Positions 50,024 through 59,684 of a DNA stretch of 64,000 nt are shown here, piece by piece. Origin of the DNA: Streptomyces albireticuli (GTDB lineage: Bacteria; Actinomycetota; Actinomycetes; Streptomycetales; Streptomycetaceae). How positions within the stretch are numbered: position 1 is the stretch's first letter; each line of letters begins with the position of its first letter. Both the position numbers and the translations under genes were made by a program. The notes below the pieces were generated by a model, which searched no databases, was not told the origin of the DNA, and was given only the letters and a program-made list of their open reading frames with translations. The stretch is taken from contig NZ_JAJQQS010000018.1 of NCBI RefSeq assembly GCF_021228125.1, positions 62,001 through 126,000 of the forward strand. Direction: 5' to 3'.

Positions 50024-52915
50024 TCAGCCGCAGTCGCCCGCCGGGCGGGAGCGGGTCACCAGGTCGGTGGAGCCGGTCGTGGCGTCGAGCCAGACCACCT
50101 GCCTGCCGCCCGCCGTCGCGGGCCAGAACTGCTCGCCCCTGTTGCAGGAGACCCGGCTCCTGCGCGAGCCGTCCGGCGAGAGCTGCCACAGTTTGCCGAG
50201 CGTCTCGTTACTGATCCGCGTCTCGGACGACTCCGTGCCGACGGTCACCGCTTCGTCGGAGGCGGTCAGGTGGACGCCCCTCAGCGCGTCCTTGCCCTCG
50301 GCGGGACTGATGTCGAGGGTACCGGTGCCGTCGACGTTCGCGCGGCGCACCGCGGTCGGCTGCCTGGACTCGTCGTTCGACGCCAGCCAGTAGACGTACT
50401 TGCCGGTGATCGCGGTCGGGCCGGTGTCCACCGGTGTACCGAGCTGCCCCATCGTCGTCCGCTTGCCGGTGGCGGTGTCCAGGACCTCGGTGCCGGACCG
50501 GTACAGACCGTCCACGCGGCGCGAGGTGGAGAAGGCGATCCGGCCGTCCTTGAGGGACGGGTTCTCGGTGCTGCCGTACTTGCTGTACGGGACCGGTGGC
50601 ACGACCACCGGCTGCTCGTCGCCCATCCGCATGTACATCACGCGCGGGCCCGTCCAGCGGCTGTAGGAGGTGAACGTCAGGAGCTTCCCCTCGACGCTCA
50701 GCGAGGAGACGCGTCCCAGGTTGCCGGAGTTCGAGAACAGCTTCTTGACGGGGCCGCCCGCGAGCGGCCGGGCCAGGACCTCCGAGGTCCGGCCCCGGTA
50801 GGAGTGCCACACCACGGTCTTGCCGTCGGTGACCGGATCCGCGTGGTAGCGACCGTCGTTGGGGCTGACGCGGATCTTCTCACCGGTGCCGTCCAGGCGC
50901 CCGGCCCAGACCGAGTACGCCTCGGAGCCGTCCTCGTTCGAGCTGGACGCGGCCCACCAGCCGCCGCCCGCGCCCACGGACGTGAAGCCGTCCGTGTTGA
51001 TCCCGCCGAAGAGGCGGTCGGAGTCCACGCCCATGGCCGTCTCCCAGCCGGCCACGATGCCGTGGGCGTCGAAGGCCCGCTCGACGGACCTGAGCTGTGC
51101 ACCCGTCACCTTGAGGTCCTCGGCCGCGGCGACGACGGCGTGACGGCCCTCGGTGAAGCCGTCGAGGGGCGTCATGTACTCCGTGAGCGCCTTGTGGACG
51201 ATCTTGTCGGCGAGGGTGCGGTCCAGGTCCTCGCGGATGTCCCAGAGCGCGCCCGAGAAGAGGGTGGAGTTGGCGTGGACGCCGCCGTTGTCGGTCGCGA
51301 AGGACACCCCGAGGAAGGATTTGGAGGTGGTCCGGCCGTCGTTCATGTCACGGGCCGCGCACGCGCGGGGGCCCTTCGCCCGGCACAGCGCCTCGCCCAC
51401 CAGGCCGGAGGCGGGGCTGTCCATGGGGGTGCCGTGGGCGTCGGTGTCGACGGCGTTGCCGAAGTAGTCGGCGAACGCCAGGCCCACGGATCCGGGCTGG
51501 TCCGCGTTGACCAGGCCGGCGCTGTTCTCGACGGCGCTCTTCGTCATCGTGTGCCCGACGACGTCCAGCGCGGCGGCGACGGGCCGGTGCTCGGCGTCGC
51601 CCTTCCCGTACATCGCCTTGGTGCCGTCCCAGACGGCCTCGTTGGCGAACCCCCAGCCGATGCCCACCAGGGAGTGCGCGGCCGCGCCGCGGCCGTCGGA
51701 CCCGCCGCGGCCGTGCAGGCTCTTGTAGTAGTCGTGGACCTTGCCGGCGCCCCAGTGCGCGTCGACCGCGCCAGCCTCGGTCGCCTCCTTGCCGAAGGCC
51801 GGCTCCGGCGAGCCGAACTCCTTGAGGTCGGGCGGCCAGGTGCCCCACACCTCGCTGACGCTCCGGTCGCGCGCGTCCCAGGTGGAGATCTGGTTCTTGT
51901 CACTGCCCTCCTCGGCGCGGGTGCGGTCGCGCAGCACGTACTCCCCGCGCGCGTCGTCCCGCTCGACGGCCAGTCCGACCGTCTCCCCGTCGAGCCGGAC
52001 GCCGGAGCCTCGCACACCGGCCGCGGCGGCCCGGGAAGGCGATTTCCCGGACCCGGCCGCCTTCGCGGCGCCCTCGGCCCCCGTCCCGGTACCGGACCCG
52101 GCACCCGAGAACGACTTGATCCCGCTGTACTGGAGGACCGGATAGCCGGACCGCGCCTCGACGTACACCTCTTGCAGCACGGGCGCGCCGGTGCCCGGCG
52201 CGGTGCCGCGCACGGTGACGTGGTGGGTCAGCACGCCGGCGCCCCGGGGCAGGACGACGAGCCCGTGGGCGGTGCCGGTCAGCGGCCGCGAGGTCCCCTC
52301 TCCCGGCTCCTCGCCCTTCCCGTCCCGGCCGGGCCGCCACGGGCCGAGCCGCGCCTCGACCGCTTCCACCGCCCGCTCGACCGCGAGCTTCCCGTCGACC
52401 TCGGGCTCGACCGCGACCTTCAGCCCGGTGAAGTACCGGCCGGAGGTGCCCGTGACGACCCGCTCCCCGCCCTTCCTCTCCATCCGGACGACGTACTGGG
52501 CGCCGAAGACCTCCACTCCGTGGTGCTTCTGCCGCAGCCGCACGGTCTCCGCGTCGCCCGCGGTGACGGTCCGTACGTGCTCCAGGTCGCGGTCCGGACG
52601 CGGGATCCGGTAGCGGCTCTCCTTGTCCGCGAGATGGTGCCGCGCCGCGTCGGCGGCGCTCCCCGTGGCCTTCACCCGCTCCCGTACGCCGCTGACCAGC
52701 GCGGGAGCCGCGGTGCGCTGTCCCGGGACCACCTCCTCCGTGCCGGCCGCCGGTGCCGCGACCGCGTTCGCGGGCAGTGCGGAGACGACGAGTGCGGCGA
52801 CGCCGATCAGCGCCGCCGCACCGGGTAAGCCGCTCCGTGCTCCGGACGTCTCCGTTCTTCGTGCCGCTCTCCGCCGTGGACCCGGACTGTCCGCGAGCCC
52901 TCTGCGCTTACGCAT
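50024..52915 (-). CDS. M4-family metallopeptidase homologue lacking the zinc site, with C-terminal beta-propeller-like region
   Basis: A 963-residue exported protein. After a signal peptide (about residues 28-55) comes an FTP/PepSY-type propeptide (YVVRMERKGGERVVTGTSG), then the thermolysin fold: NQISTWDARD, VDAHWGAGKVHDYYKSLHGR, and the motif segment GHTMTKSAVENSAGLV. Active enzymes have HExxH there and Glu 20 residues on; here these are H-T-M-T-K and, at the glutamate site, a leucine in VGLAFADYFG. D170 (thermolysin numbering) and the late His (GGVHANS) remain. A C-terminal region of about 320 residues resembles a beta-propeller (repeating Trp/Asp blades). ATG 52915. Most likely a catalytically dead binding protein. 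Confidence 0.85.
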   Translation of the reverse strand: MRKRRGLADSPGPRRRAARRTETSGARSGLPGAAALIGVAALVVSALPANAVAAPAAGTEEVVPGQRTAAPALVSGVRERVKATGSAADAARHHLADKESRYRIPRPDRDLEHVRTVTAGDAETVRLRQKHHGVEVFGAQYVVRMERKGGERVVTGTSGRYFTGLKVAVEPEVDGKLAVERAVEAVEARLGPWRPGRDGKGEEPGEGTSRPLTGTAHGLVVLPRGAGVLTHHVTVRGTAPGTGAPVLQEVYVEARSGYPVLQYSGIKSFSGAGSGTGTGAEGAAKAAGSGKSPSRAAAAGVRGSGVRLDGETVGLAVERDDARGEYVLRDRTRAEEGSDKNQISTWDARDRSVSEVWGTWPPDLKEFGSPEPAFGKEATEAGAVDAHWGAGKVHDYYKSLHGRGGSDGRGAAAHSLVGIGWGFANEAVWDGTKAMYGKGDAEHRPVAAALDVVGHTMTKSAVENSAGLVNADQPGSVGLAFADYFGNAVDTDAHGTPMDSPASGLVGEALCRAKGPRACAARDMNDGRTTSKSFLGVSFATDNGGVHANSTLFSGALWDIREDLDRTLADKIVHKALTEYMTPLDGFTEGRHAVVAAAEDLKVTGAQLRSVERAFDAHGIVAGWETAMGVDSDRLFGGINTDGFTSVGAGGGWWAASSSNEDGSEAYSVWAGRLDGTGEKIRVSPNDGRYHADPVTDGKTVVWHSYRGRTSEVLARPLAGGPVKKLFSNSGNLGRVSSLSVEGKLLTFTSYSRWTGPRVMYMRMGDEQPVVVPPVPYSKYGSTENPSLKDGRIAFSTSRRVDGLYRSGTEVLDTATGKRTTMGQLGTPVDTGPTAITGKYVYWLASNDESRQPTAVRRANVDGTGTLDISPAEGKDALRGVHLTASDEAVTVGTESSETRISNETLGKLWQLSPDGSRRSRVSCNRGEQFWPATAGGRQVVWLDATTGSTDLVTRSRPAGDCG

Positions 52916-52920
52916 GAGTA

Positions 52921-52929
52921 CCCCCCCCC
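52921..52929 (-). repeat. G9 homopolymer at the M4-like gene ribosome site
   Basis: Nine consecutive C on the plus strand, so nine G on the transcribed strand, 5 bases upstream of ATG 52915 and occupying the ribosome-site position. Homopolymers of this length can slip, which might vary translation. Confidence 0.6.
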
Positions 52930-53053
52930 ATCGATGAGACACCCGACATGCAATCGGTGTCGCGCGCACGCGTTCAATGGGGGCGACGGAAATGCGTGGG
53001 CGAGTTTCGGTCCGGGTGGCGGCGGGCCCGGAGGCCGGGGCCGGGTGCGTACC

Positions 53054-53338
53054 TTACGTCGCCGTGTACGTCAGGCAGTCCGGCGAGGCGCCCATGGCGG
53101 CGACGGTGATGCCGGGGGCCTGGCATTCGAGGCCGACGTTGTGCAGGCAGCCGGACATCTTGCAGGCGCCGACCCGGCCGACGGCCGAGGAGTCGCCGCC
53201 CTTGGCGGGGAACACGAAGAACGTGTCGCAGTGGGCGTGGGTCGAGTCGCCCACCGTGATGGCCAGGGCGTGGCAGGCGCTGTCCTGGTTGTAGGCGCAC
53301 TCGTCCACCTGACACACGCTCACCTGCGGCATTTCCAC
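53054..53338 (-). CDS. Small cysteine-rich protein with two DUF1540-like repeats
   Basis: A 94-residue protein with a two-fold repeat. The first is VSVCQVDECAYNQDSACHA followed by ITVG and HAHCDTF; the second is GACKMSGCLHNVGLECQAPG, then SPDCLTY. Each has the C-x4-C-x6/7-C spacing and a final cysteine of DUF1540, which likely holds a metal or structural disulfides. GTG 53338 has GAGGAG upstream; ATG 53332 is two codons in. No signal peptide. Minus-strand neighbour of the alkyl sulfatase (135-bp gap with a terminator between). Confidence 0.8.
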   Translation of the reverse strand: MEMPQVSVCQVDECAYNQDSACHALAITVGDSTHAHCDTFFVFPAKGGDSSAVGRVGACKMSGCLHNVGLECQAPGITVAAMGASPDCLTYTAT

Positions 53339-53422
53339 GGCGTTCTCCTCGGCATGACGTCCGGGCCCCGGCAGCGGCACCCCGCTCCGTACCTCCGACG
53401 CCTTCCTCGGGCGCCGGACACC

Positions 53423-53442
53423 GACACCGGTGGCCCGGTGTC
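53423..53442 (-). terminator. Terminator after alkyl sulfatase
   Basis: GACACCGG-TGGC-CCGGTGTC, a perfect 8-bp stem with a 4-base loop, 31 bp beyond the alkyl sulfatase stop on its strand. Confidence 0.65.
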
Positions 53443-53473
53443 TTCACCCGGATGCGGGACCGGGTGCCGCGGG

Positions 53474-55579
53474 TCAGCCCGTGACGGGCCCGGGCTCCTG
53501 GCCGGAGGGGGCGGGGCGCGGGGTGACGAGGGGGAAGACCGGGTCGGGGTAGGTCAGGTAGCCGAAGACGGTGTCGGCGGCCGCCTGGTCGTCGACCTGG
53601 ATCTGTTCGTTCCGCACTGCCTCGTCGAAGTTCTCCTTGAAGTGGATGCCGGACAGCGCCAGCTGGTCCAGGGCCTCACGGGTGAGGCTGATGGTCGCCT
53701 GGGGCTTGCCCGCCAGCTTGTCCTGGCCCTCGACGTAGATCAGCACACCGTTGCGCAGGGTCGTGGTGCACTCCTGGCCGGTGCCGGTCAGGACCCAGCG
53801 CAGCACGATGGGCGACCGCTGTTCGAGTGCGGCCTTGGGGCCGTCGACGCTCTTGGCCATGGCGGTGAAGAACTGGTCGAGGGACATGCTCCTGACCAGG
53901 TCGGAGGCGCCGTGCGAGGTGGGCTTCTGCGGACCCGTGCGCAGTTCTTCGGCACCGGTGAGGTAGAAGTTCCGCCAGGTGCCGTTCTCGGCCCCGTAGC
54001 CGAGCTGGGTCATGGCCTCGGCCTGGAGGGTCTTGGCTTCCTGGAGCACGTCGGCCGGTACCTCGAAGGCGTCCGCGGTGTCGCCGGAGGCGAAGATGAC
54101 GTGATTGAGGAGTTCGACGACCCAGCGGTACTGCGGCGTTTCCGCCTGGTAGGCCTCCCGGGCGATGCGGACGACCTCGGCGGGGCCGCCCATGGCCTGG
54201 ACGTAGTGCACGCCGGCCTGGACCGGGGGGAGGTTCCACAGGTGGGCGGGGTTGCCGTCGAACCAGCCGATGTAGCGCTGGTAGACGGCCTTGAAGTTGT
54301 GGCTGAGCGAGCCGTAGTAGCCCTGGTTGTACCAGTGCTCGGCGAGGCCGGGCGGCAGGTGCCGGAGCTTCTCGGCGATCTCGATCCCGTTGAAGCCTTC
54401 GTCGATGAGCCGCAGCGTCTGGTCGTTGAGGTAGGCGTACATGTCCCGCTGGTTGCTCAGGAACTCGACGATGCGCTCCCGGCCCCAGCGCGGCCAGTGG
54501 TGGGAGGCGAACTCGACGTCGGTGTACTCGCCGAAGGTCTGGATCGCCTCGGTGAGGTACGTCGACCACGCGTGCGGGTCCCGGACCTGGGCGCCGCGCA
54601 GGCTCAGGATGTTGTGCAGGGTGTGGGTGGAGTTCTCCGCCATACACATGGTGCGCAGTTCGGGGAAGTAGAAGTTCATCTCCGCCGGGCACTCGGTGCC
54701 GGGGGTGAGCTGGAAGACCATGGGGATGCCGTCGACGGAGTGCTGGTAGAGGCCCTTCCGCCACGGGACGACGTTCGCGGGCGACCATTCGCCGGGCGTG
54801 GCCGGCTGGATCAGCGGGCCGCCGACGTAGTGGGTCGGCGGGACGAGCGTGACCTCGCCCGTGGAGATCGTCAGGCCGAGACCGGAACCGACCTGACCGT
54901 GGGGCCCCTTGTCCAGCTTCGCCGCGTACATGTACTCCGCGCGCCGGGCCATGGCCGGGCCGGCGTAGACGTTCTCGCTGATGGCGTGCTCGAGGAAGCC
55001 CTCGGGCGCGTACACCGGGAGGTCCTTCGGTATGACATCGCCGGTCTCGTGGAAGAGGCCGCGGGAGCCGCCGAAGTGGTCGACGTGGCTGTGGGTGTAG
55101 ATCACGGCGCTGATCGGCGTGGTGATCCCGGTGTGGTCCCGGAAGAGCTTCAGGGCGTACTGCGCGGTCTCGTACGAGGCGAGGGGGTCGATGACGACGA
55201 TGCCGGTGTCGCCCGTGACGATCGTCATGTTGGACAGGTCGTAGCCGCGCACCTGGTAGATGGTGCGGTTGCCGGAGGACGTGACCTGGAACAGGCCCGC
55301 GACGGCGGTGAGTTTGCCCTGCCGCCACAGGCTCGCGTTGACGGACGGCGGGGCCTGGTCGTCGCTGTCGAGGAGGAAGTCGTAGCCGGCGAAGTTCCAG
55401 GCCACGCCCTTGTCGTCGCGGGTCGGGATCACGGCGACGTCGGGCAGGGCGATCAGACCGCGCTGGGCGTCCTCGAAGTCCTCCGCGTTGGGCGGGACGG
55501 TGTTGATGACGCCGCGGTTCGCTTCCACGACGGAGGGGGACGGCTCGACGGGCTCGGTGAAGCCATGGGTATCGGTCAT
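53474..55579 (-). CDS. Alkyl sulfatase (SdsA/BDS1-type metallo-beta-lactamase fold)
   Basis: A 701-residue zinc hydrolase that cleaves primary alkyl sulfates such as SDS to alcohol and sulfate. The metal motif is H163-S-H165-V-D167-H168 in YTHSHVDHFGG. Other family blocks are VTSSGNRTIYQVRGYDLSNM, NYVYAGPAMARRAEYMYA-type residues, MCMAENSTHTLHN and FASHHWPRWG; the dimerisation region and a C-terminal SCP2-like domain (RWVLTGTGQECTTTLRNG) complete the usual three-domain form. No signal peptide. ATG 55579 has AAGGAGG upstream. It would allow growth on or tolerance of surfactants. Confidence 0.95.
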   Translation of the reverse strand: MTDTHGFTEPVEPSPSVVEANRGVINTVPPNAEDFEDAQRGLIALPDVAVIPTRDDKGVAWNFAGYDFLLDSDDQAPPSVNASLWRQGKLTAVAGLFQVTSSGNRTIYQVRGYDLSNMTIVTGDTGIVVIDPLASYETAQYALKLFRDHTGITTPISAVIYTHSHVDHFGGSRGLFHETGDVIPKDLPVYAPEGFLEHAISENVYAGPAMARRAEYMYAAKLDKGPHGQVGSGLGLTISTGEVTLVPPTHYVGGPLIQPATPGEWSPANVVPWRKGLYQHSVDGIPMVFQLTPGTECPAEMNFYFPELRTMCMAENSTHTLHNILSLRGAQVRDPHAWSTYLTEAIQTFGEYTDVEFASHHWPRWGRERIVEFLSNQRDMYAYLNDQTLRLIDEGFNGIEIAEKLRHLPPGLAEHWYNQGYYGSLSHNFKAVYQRYIGWFDGNPAHLWNLPPVQAGVHYVQAMGGPAEVVRIAREAYQAETPQYRWVVELLNHVIFASGDTADAFEVPADVLQEAKTLQAEAMTQLGYGAENGTWRNFYLTGAEELRTGPQKPTSHGASDLVRSMSLDQFFTAMAKSVDGPKAALEQRSPIVLRWVLTGTGQECTTTLRNGVLIYVEGQDKLAGKPQATISLTREALDQLALSGIHFKENFDEAVRNEQIQVDDQAAADTVFGYLTYPDPVFPLVTPRPAPSGQEPGPVTG

Positions 55580-55807
55580 GCGACTGCCTCCTTGGGACAT
55601 ACGGAGAGGAACTGTGCGCGTGAAAGGAGAGGCACGTGTGGTGCGATGGCCGTGCCGGTACGCAAACGACGCTATGAAGCGACTGATCCGCATACAAGGG
55701 ACCGATCAAGCCACCCTTGGTACCGTGGCAGTTTCTCTGCGTAGGCGTGCACCCCCTCCCTCCACGCGTCCTCTCTCGTTACCCTGTGCGGCCCAAGGGG
55801 GAGAGAT

Positions 55808-56926
55808 ATGACGCACAACTCGCGTGCTCCTGAGCCCGATCCGTCCGCCGAGCCGACCGGCCCGCCTCCGGACCCTCCGTCCCGAAACGCTCCACCTCCG
55901 GGCGCCCCGCCTCCGCCTCCGCCGACCCCGCGCCGTGGCAGGGGCTACTTCCCTCTCCGGGACCGCAGTTTCATGTCGACGGTTGTCATCGGGCCCATCG
56001 TGGTGGCGGTCGTCGGAGCGGTGATCGGGCTGGCCGTCACCGGCGGGTTCTCCTGGGTGGTCGACGCGGTCAAGGGGGAGGACGGCCCGCCGCCGATCTA
56101 TGTGTCCGGGTCGCGGTCGCCCCGGACCGTGGAATCACGGGGCCCGGACCCGGGTACGACCGCTTCTGGTACGGCCGCTCCCGGTACGGCCGGCCCCAGC
56201 GCGTCCGGTGCGGCCATGTCCGGCCCCACCGCGGCCCCTTCGGCCGACGAGGAGCACGCCCGGAGCAAGGGCCTCGACGTCCAACGGCCCCTGTACCTGT
56301 GCCCATGGGACGCCCGGGTGGTGAGGACCCCGCCGGCCGAGCTCGTGGAACCGCCGGTCCGGGACCGCGAACTGGACACCTCCCGGGTCTCGTCCCGCAA
56401 CGCCGGTGACCCCGACAGGACCACGCTCACCCTGCACATCCAGCCCGAGGGAAGCAGACCGCTGGTGATCCGGGAGGTACGGATCAAGGTGATCGCGCGC
56501 GAACCCGTACCCGCGGCGGGCGAGGCGACCGTGCTGGGGCTCCAGGCGGCGGGCTGCGGAGGCGAGGAGGAGACGGTCACGGCACGCGCCGATCTGGACG
56601 GCGGCGGACGGTACGCCCGGGTCGTGCCCACCGGTGAGCTGTCGTTCCCCGTCGAGATCACGGGCGGCAGGACGCTGGCGGTGGACCTGACCGTGGCCAC
56701 GAGGCGCTGCGACTGCTCCTGGGTGCCCGAGATCGTCTGGGCGAAGGACGGCGAGGTGCGCACGACGCCGTGGTTCGACAAGGGCGGCCTGCCCTTCCGT
56801 ACCATCCCGTCGGCCGGGTACCGGCGCGTCGCGTGGAAGCTGCTGTACGCGAACGACGTCGGCAACCCCGGCCTCACCGAGGACAAGTGGGTACCCGTCC
56901 CCTTCGACGAGCGGATCCTCGATTAG
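55808..56926 (+). CDS. Membrane-anchored hypothetical protein
   Basis: A 372-residue protein. Residues 1-45 are nearly half proline; one membrane helix (VVIGPIVVAVVGAVIGLAV) lies at about 59-80; a Pro/Gly/Ser-rich linker follows; then an extracytoplasmic domain (TTLTLHIQPEGSRPLVIREV, RRCDCSWVPEIVW). One close pair of cysteines in CDC and another CGGEE exist. ATG 55808 has GGGGGAGAG upstream. Not a known family; it looks like a surface sensor or wall-associated protein. Divergent from the alkyl sulfatase. Confidence 0.7.
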   Translation: MTHNSRAPEPDPSAEPTGPPPDPPSRNAPPPGAPPPPPPTPRRGRGYFPLRDRSFMSTVVIGPIVVAVVGAVIGLAVTGGFSWVVDAVKGEDGPPPIYVSGSRSPRTVESRGPDPGTTASGTAAPGTAGPSASGAAMSGPTAAPSADEEHARSKGLDVQRPLYLCPWDARVVRTPPAELVEPPVRDRELDTSRVSSRNAGDPDRTTLTLHIQPEGSRPLVIREVRIKVIAREPVPAAGEATVLGLQAAGCGGEEETVTARADLDGGGRYARVVPTGELSFPVEITGGRTLAVDLTVATRRCDCSWVPEIVWAKDGEVRTTPWFDKGGLPFRTIPSAGYRRVAWKLLYANDVGNPGLTEDKWVPVPFDERILD

Positions 56927-56961
56927 GCGCGCCGACGGCCTTCGGACCGCGCTCGGGAACG

Positions 56962-57886
<925 letters not shown>

Positions 57887-58029
57887 TTCGCTTTACCGGT
57901 TTTTGACTTCTTCTTGAACGTCGTTTGCCGGTACTGTCCCGTCCTGGCCGGTGTTCGCGATCAAGTCCGGCCCCCGTACGTCATTTGCTCGTCGGCTCCC
58001 CCGAGCCGCCGGATGTCACCGGAGGATGC

Positions 58030-58800
58030 ATGCCCTCTCGTATCGCCACCGCGGTCGCCACGTGCGCGCTGAGCCTCGGGGTCCTCGCCTCGGGCGCGGG
58101 CACCGCCATAGCCGCCTCGTCCCCCGCCGCCGGTCCGGCCGCCGGCGCCACGTCGCCCCGGCCGGCGATCGACGCGCGCGCCGCCGCCGTGGACGGGTGC
58201 AGCTACCAGGTGGTCCGCACCGACGACTCCCGCTACGTCCACTCCGTGAGCGGGGTCTTCGCCGGCGGCGTCCGCGAGCTGCCCGTCCAGAAGGAGGACT
58301 TCGTGCGGTTCTCCGACGGATGGCGCGTGGTCACCCAGGTCGACGCGTGCGCGGGCGGGCGGACCCAGGCGCCCACCGCGCTCCGCGTCACCGGCAGGCT
58401 GGACAACCCGGACGGCTACGACTCGTCCGTGCCGCGGACGATCCGCAGCGGCGACGCCAAGCCCGCGGCCTCCTCGGTGATCCCGAAGGCACCGGCGGTG
58501 ACCTCCGTCGACCGTCTCGACGCGGGCACCGTCCGCGTCAACTGGAAGCCCGCGCAGGGAAGTCCCGACCTGGTCGCCCTGATGGAGACCAAGCCGTTCT
58601 ACAGCAGCGAGGTCGGCATCTGGCACCCCTACACCTTCCAGCGGGACGTCCCGGGCGGCGCCACGTCGGCGGACCGCAAGCTGGAGCGCCACCCCGACAT
58701 CCCCGCGTCCGCCCGGGCGCACTCGTACTGGATGCGCGTGGTCAAGGGCGGCTTCGTCAGCGACCTGCGCACCGAGAAGCCGGTCACGATCGAGCCGTAA
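58030..58800 (+). CDS. Secreted hypothetical protein
   Basis: A 256-residue exported protein. MPSRIATAVATCALSLGVLA starts a signal peptide of about 30 residues, followed by an Ala/Pro linker, a domain with CSYQVVRTDDSRYVHSVSG and VVTQVDACAG (a likely disulfide), and a C-terminal fibronectin-type-III-like part (APAVTSVDRLDAGTVRVNW, AHSYWMRVVKGGFVSDL). ATG 58030 has GGAGG a few bases ahead. The gene ends at the terminator 58842-58887. No enzyme motif is visible. Likely an adhesion or wall-binding protein. Confidence 0.75.
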   Translation: MPSRIATAVATCALSLGVLASGAGTAIAASSPAAGPAAGATSPRPAIDARAAAVDGCSYQVVRTDDSRYVHSVSGVFAGGVRELPVQKEDFVRFSDGWRVVTQVDACAGGRTQAPTALRVTGRLDNPDGYDSSVPRTIRSGDAKPAASSVIPKAPAVTSVDRLDAGTVRVNWKPAQGSPDLVALMETKPFYSSEVGIWHPYTFQRDVPGGATSADRKLERHPDIPASARAHSYWMRVVKGGFVSDLRTEKPVTIEP

Positions 58801-58841
58801 CCGCACGGCCGCCCCCTCCCTCGCCTACCGCGGGCACCGCT

Positions 58842-58887
58842 CCGCACGGGTTCCGCTTCGCCCCCGTGCGGAGCGGAACCCGTGCGG
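58842..58887. terminator. Bidirectional terminator
   Basis: CCGCACGGGTTCCGCT (58842-58857) and AGCGGAACCCGTGCGG (58872-58887): a perfect 16-bp stem with a 14-base loop between convergent secreted-protein genes. Confidence 0.85.
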
Positions 58888-58902
58888 GAAGGGACTGCCG
58901 GC

Positions 58903-59520
58903 CTACCTGACGCAGTCCCACATCGCGGCCTGGGCGCCCGGTGCCGTGCCGGCCCCCGGCATGTCCAGGCACATCCAGGTGGGGGCGCCGCTCGGGGTGG
59001 TGGCGCTGACCCACCAGCCCGGGTTCGCGTCGAGGCCGTCGGTGTCCCACCACTTCTGGTTCAGGGCGCCGGTGCAGTCGTACTGGATGATCTTGGCGCC
59101 CCAGTGGGCGACACCGCCCGAGATGTCCATGCACTTGTTCGAGTAGGAGTTGCGGAGCTGCATGTACCTCCCGCCGTCCGTCGTCTCCGCCTTCCACAGC
59201 TTCTCGGACGCGGTGCCGCACTCGTCCTGGACCACCGGGGCCAAGTTGTCCCTGGAGGCGCCCTTGACCTTCAGACACAGACCGCTGTGGCGGTTGGCGA
59301 TCTCGTACCGGTTGTCGCGCCGGCGGAGCTCCCACAGCTCGTTGGGCGCGAGTCCGAAGGCCTTCGGACTCGCGGCCTCCTGAGCGGATCCGGCCGTCGT
59401 GCCGGCGGAGGCCGGAGCGCTCCCGGTGCCGGCGGAGGCGGTGACGGGCACGGACAGCGCCGCCGCGGAGAGCAGGGCGACGAGAGCGGTTCTGGCGGAC
59501 GCGCGCGTTGCGGACATCAT
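58903..59520 (-). CDS. Secreted ricin-type lectin
   Basis: A 205-residue exported protein with a signal peptide (SARTALVALLSAAALSVPVTA) and one RICIN/CBM13 beta-trefoil domain from about residue 60. The three lobes show the Gln-x-Trp-like positions and paired cysteines: RHSGLCLKVKGASRDNLAPV, KLWKAETTDGG, SNKCMDISGGVAHWGAKIIQ, QKWWDTDG, WMCLDMPGAG. Such domains bind galactose- or xylan-type glycans. ATG 59520 (a second ATG at 59517) follows AAAGG. The LAL regulator at 59685-62462 is immediately upstream on the same strand and could control it. Confidence 0.87.
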   Translation of the reverse strand: MMSATRASARTALVALLSAAALSVPVTASAGTGSAPASAGTTAGSAQEAASPKAFGLAPNELWELRRRDNRYEIANRHSGLCLKVKGASRDNLAPVVQDECGTASEKLWKAETTDGGRYMQLRNSYSNKCMDISGGVAHWGAKIIQYDCTGALNQKWWDTDGLDANPGWWVSATTPSGAPTWMCLDMPGAGTAPGAQAAMWDCVR

Positions 59521-59684
59521 GGTGAGAACCTTTCGTCCTGGGCACCGGTGAACGGCGGCGGTGCCGCTGGTGTGGAAGGGACGACCGGGTCGTACGGGAC
59601 GGCCCGACGCGGTTCCCACGATGCCCGGGGCCACCGCGGCGGACATCGTGGAAGTCCACGAACTCGGCACCACGGCCCGCCCTT

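Noticed and set aside
49601..52828. Long plus-strand open frame opposite the M4-like gene
   Set aside because: Antisense shadow: Val/Gly/Arg-rich without motifs; the minus strand shows signal peptide, propeptide and thermolysin fold.
50024..52915. Annotation as an active extracellular protease
   Set aside because: Two of three zinc ligands and the catalytic glutamate are replaced, so activity cannot be claimed from the fold.
52934..55744. Long plus-strand open frame opposite the alkyl sulfatase
   Set aside because: Antisense shadow; the minus strand has the complete zinc-hydrolase motifs.
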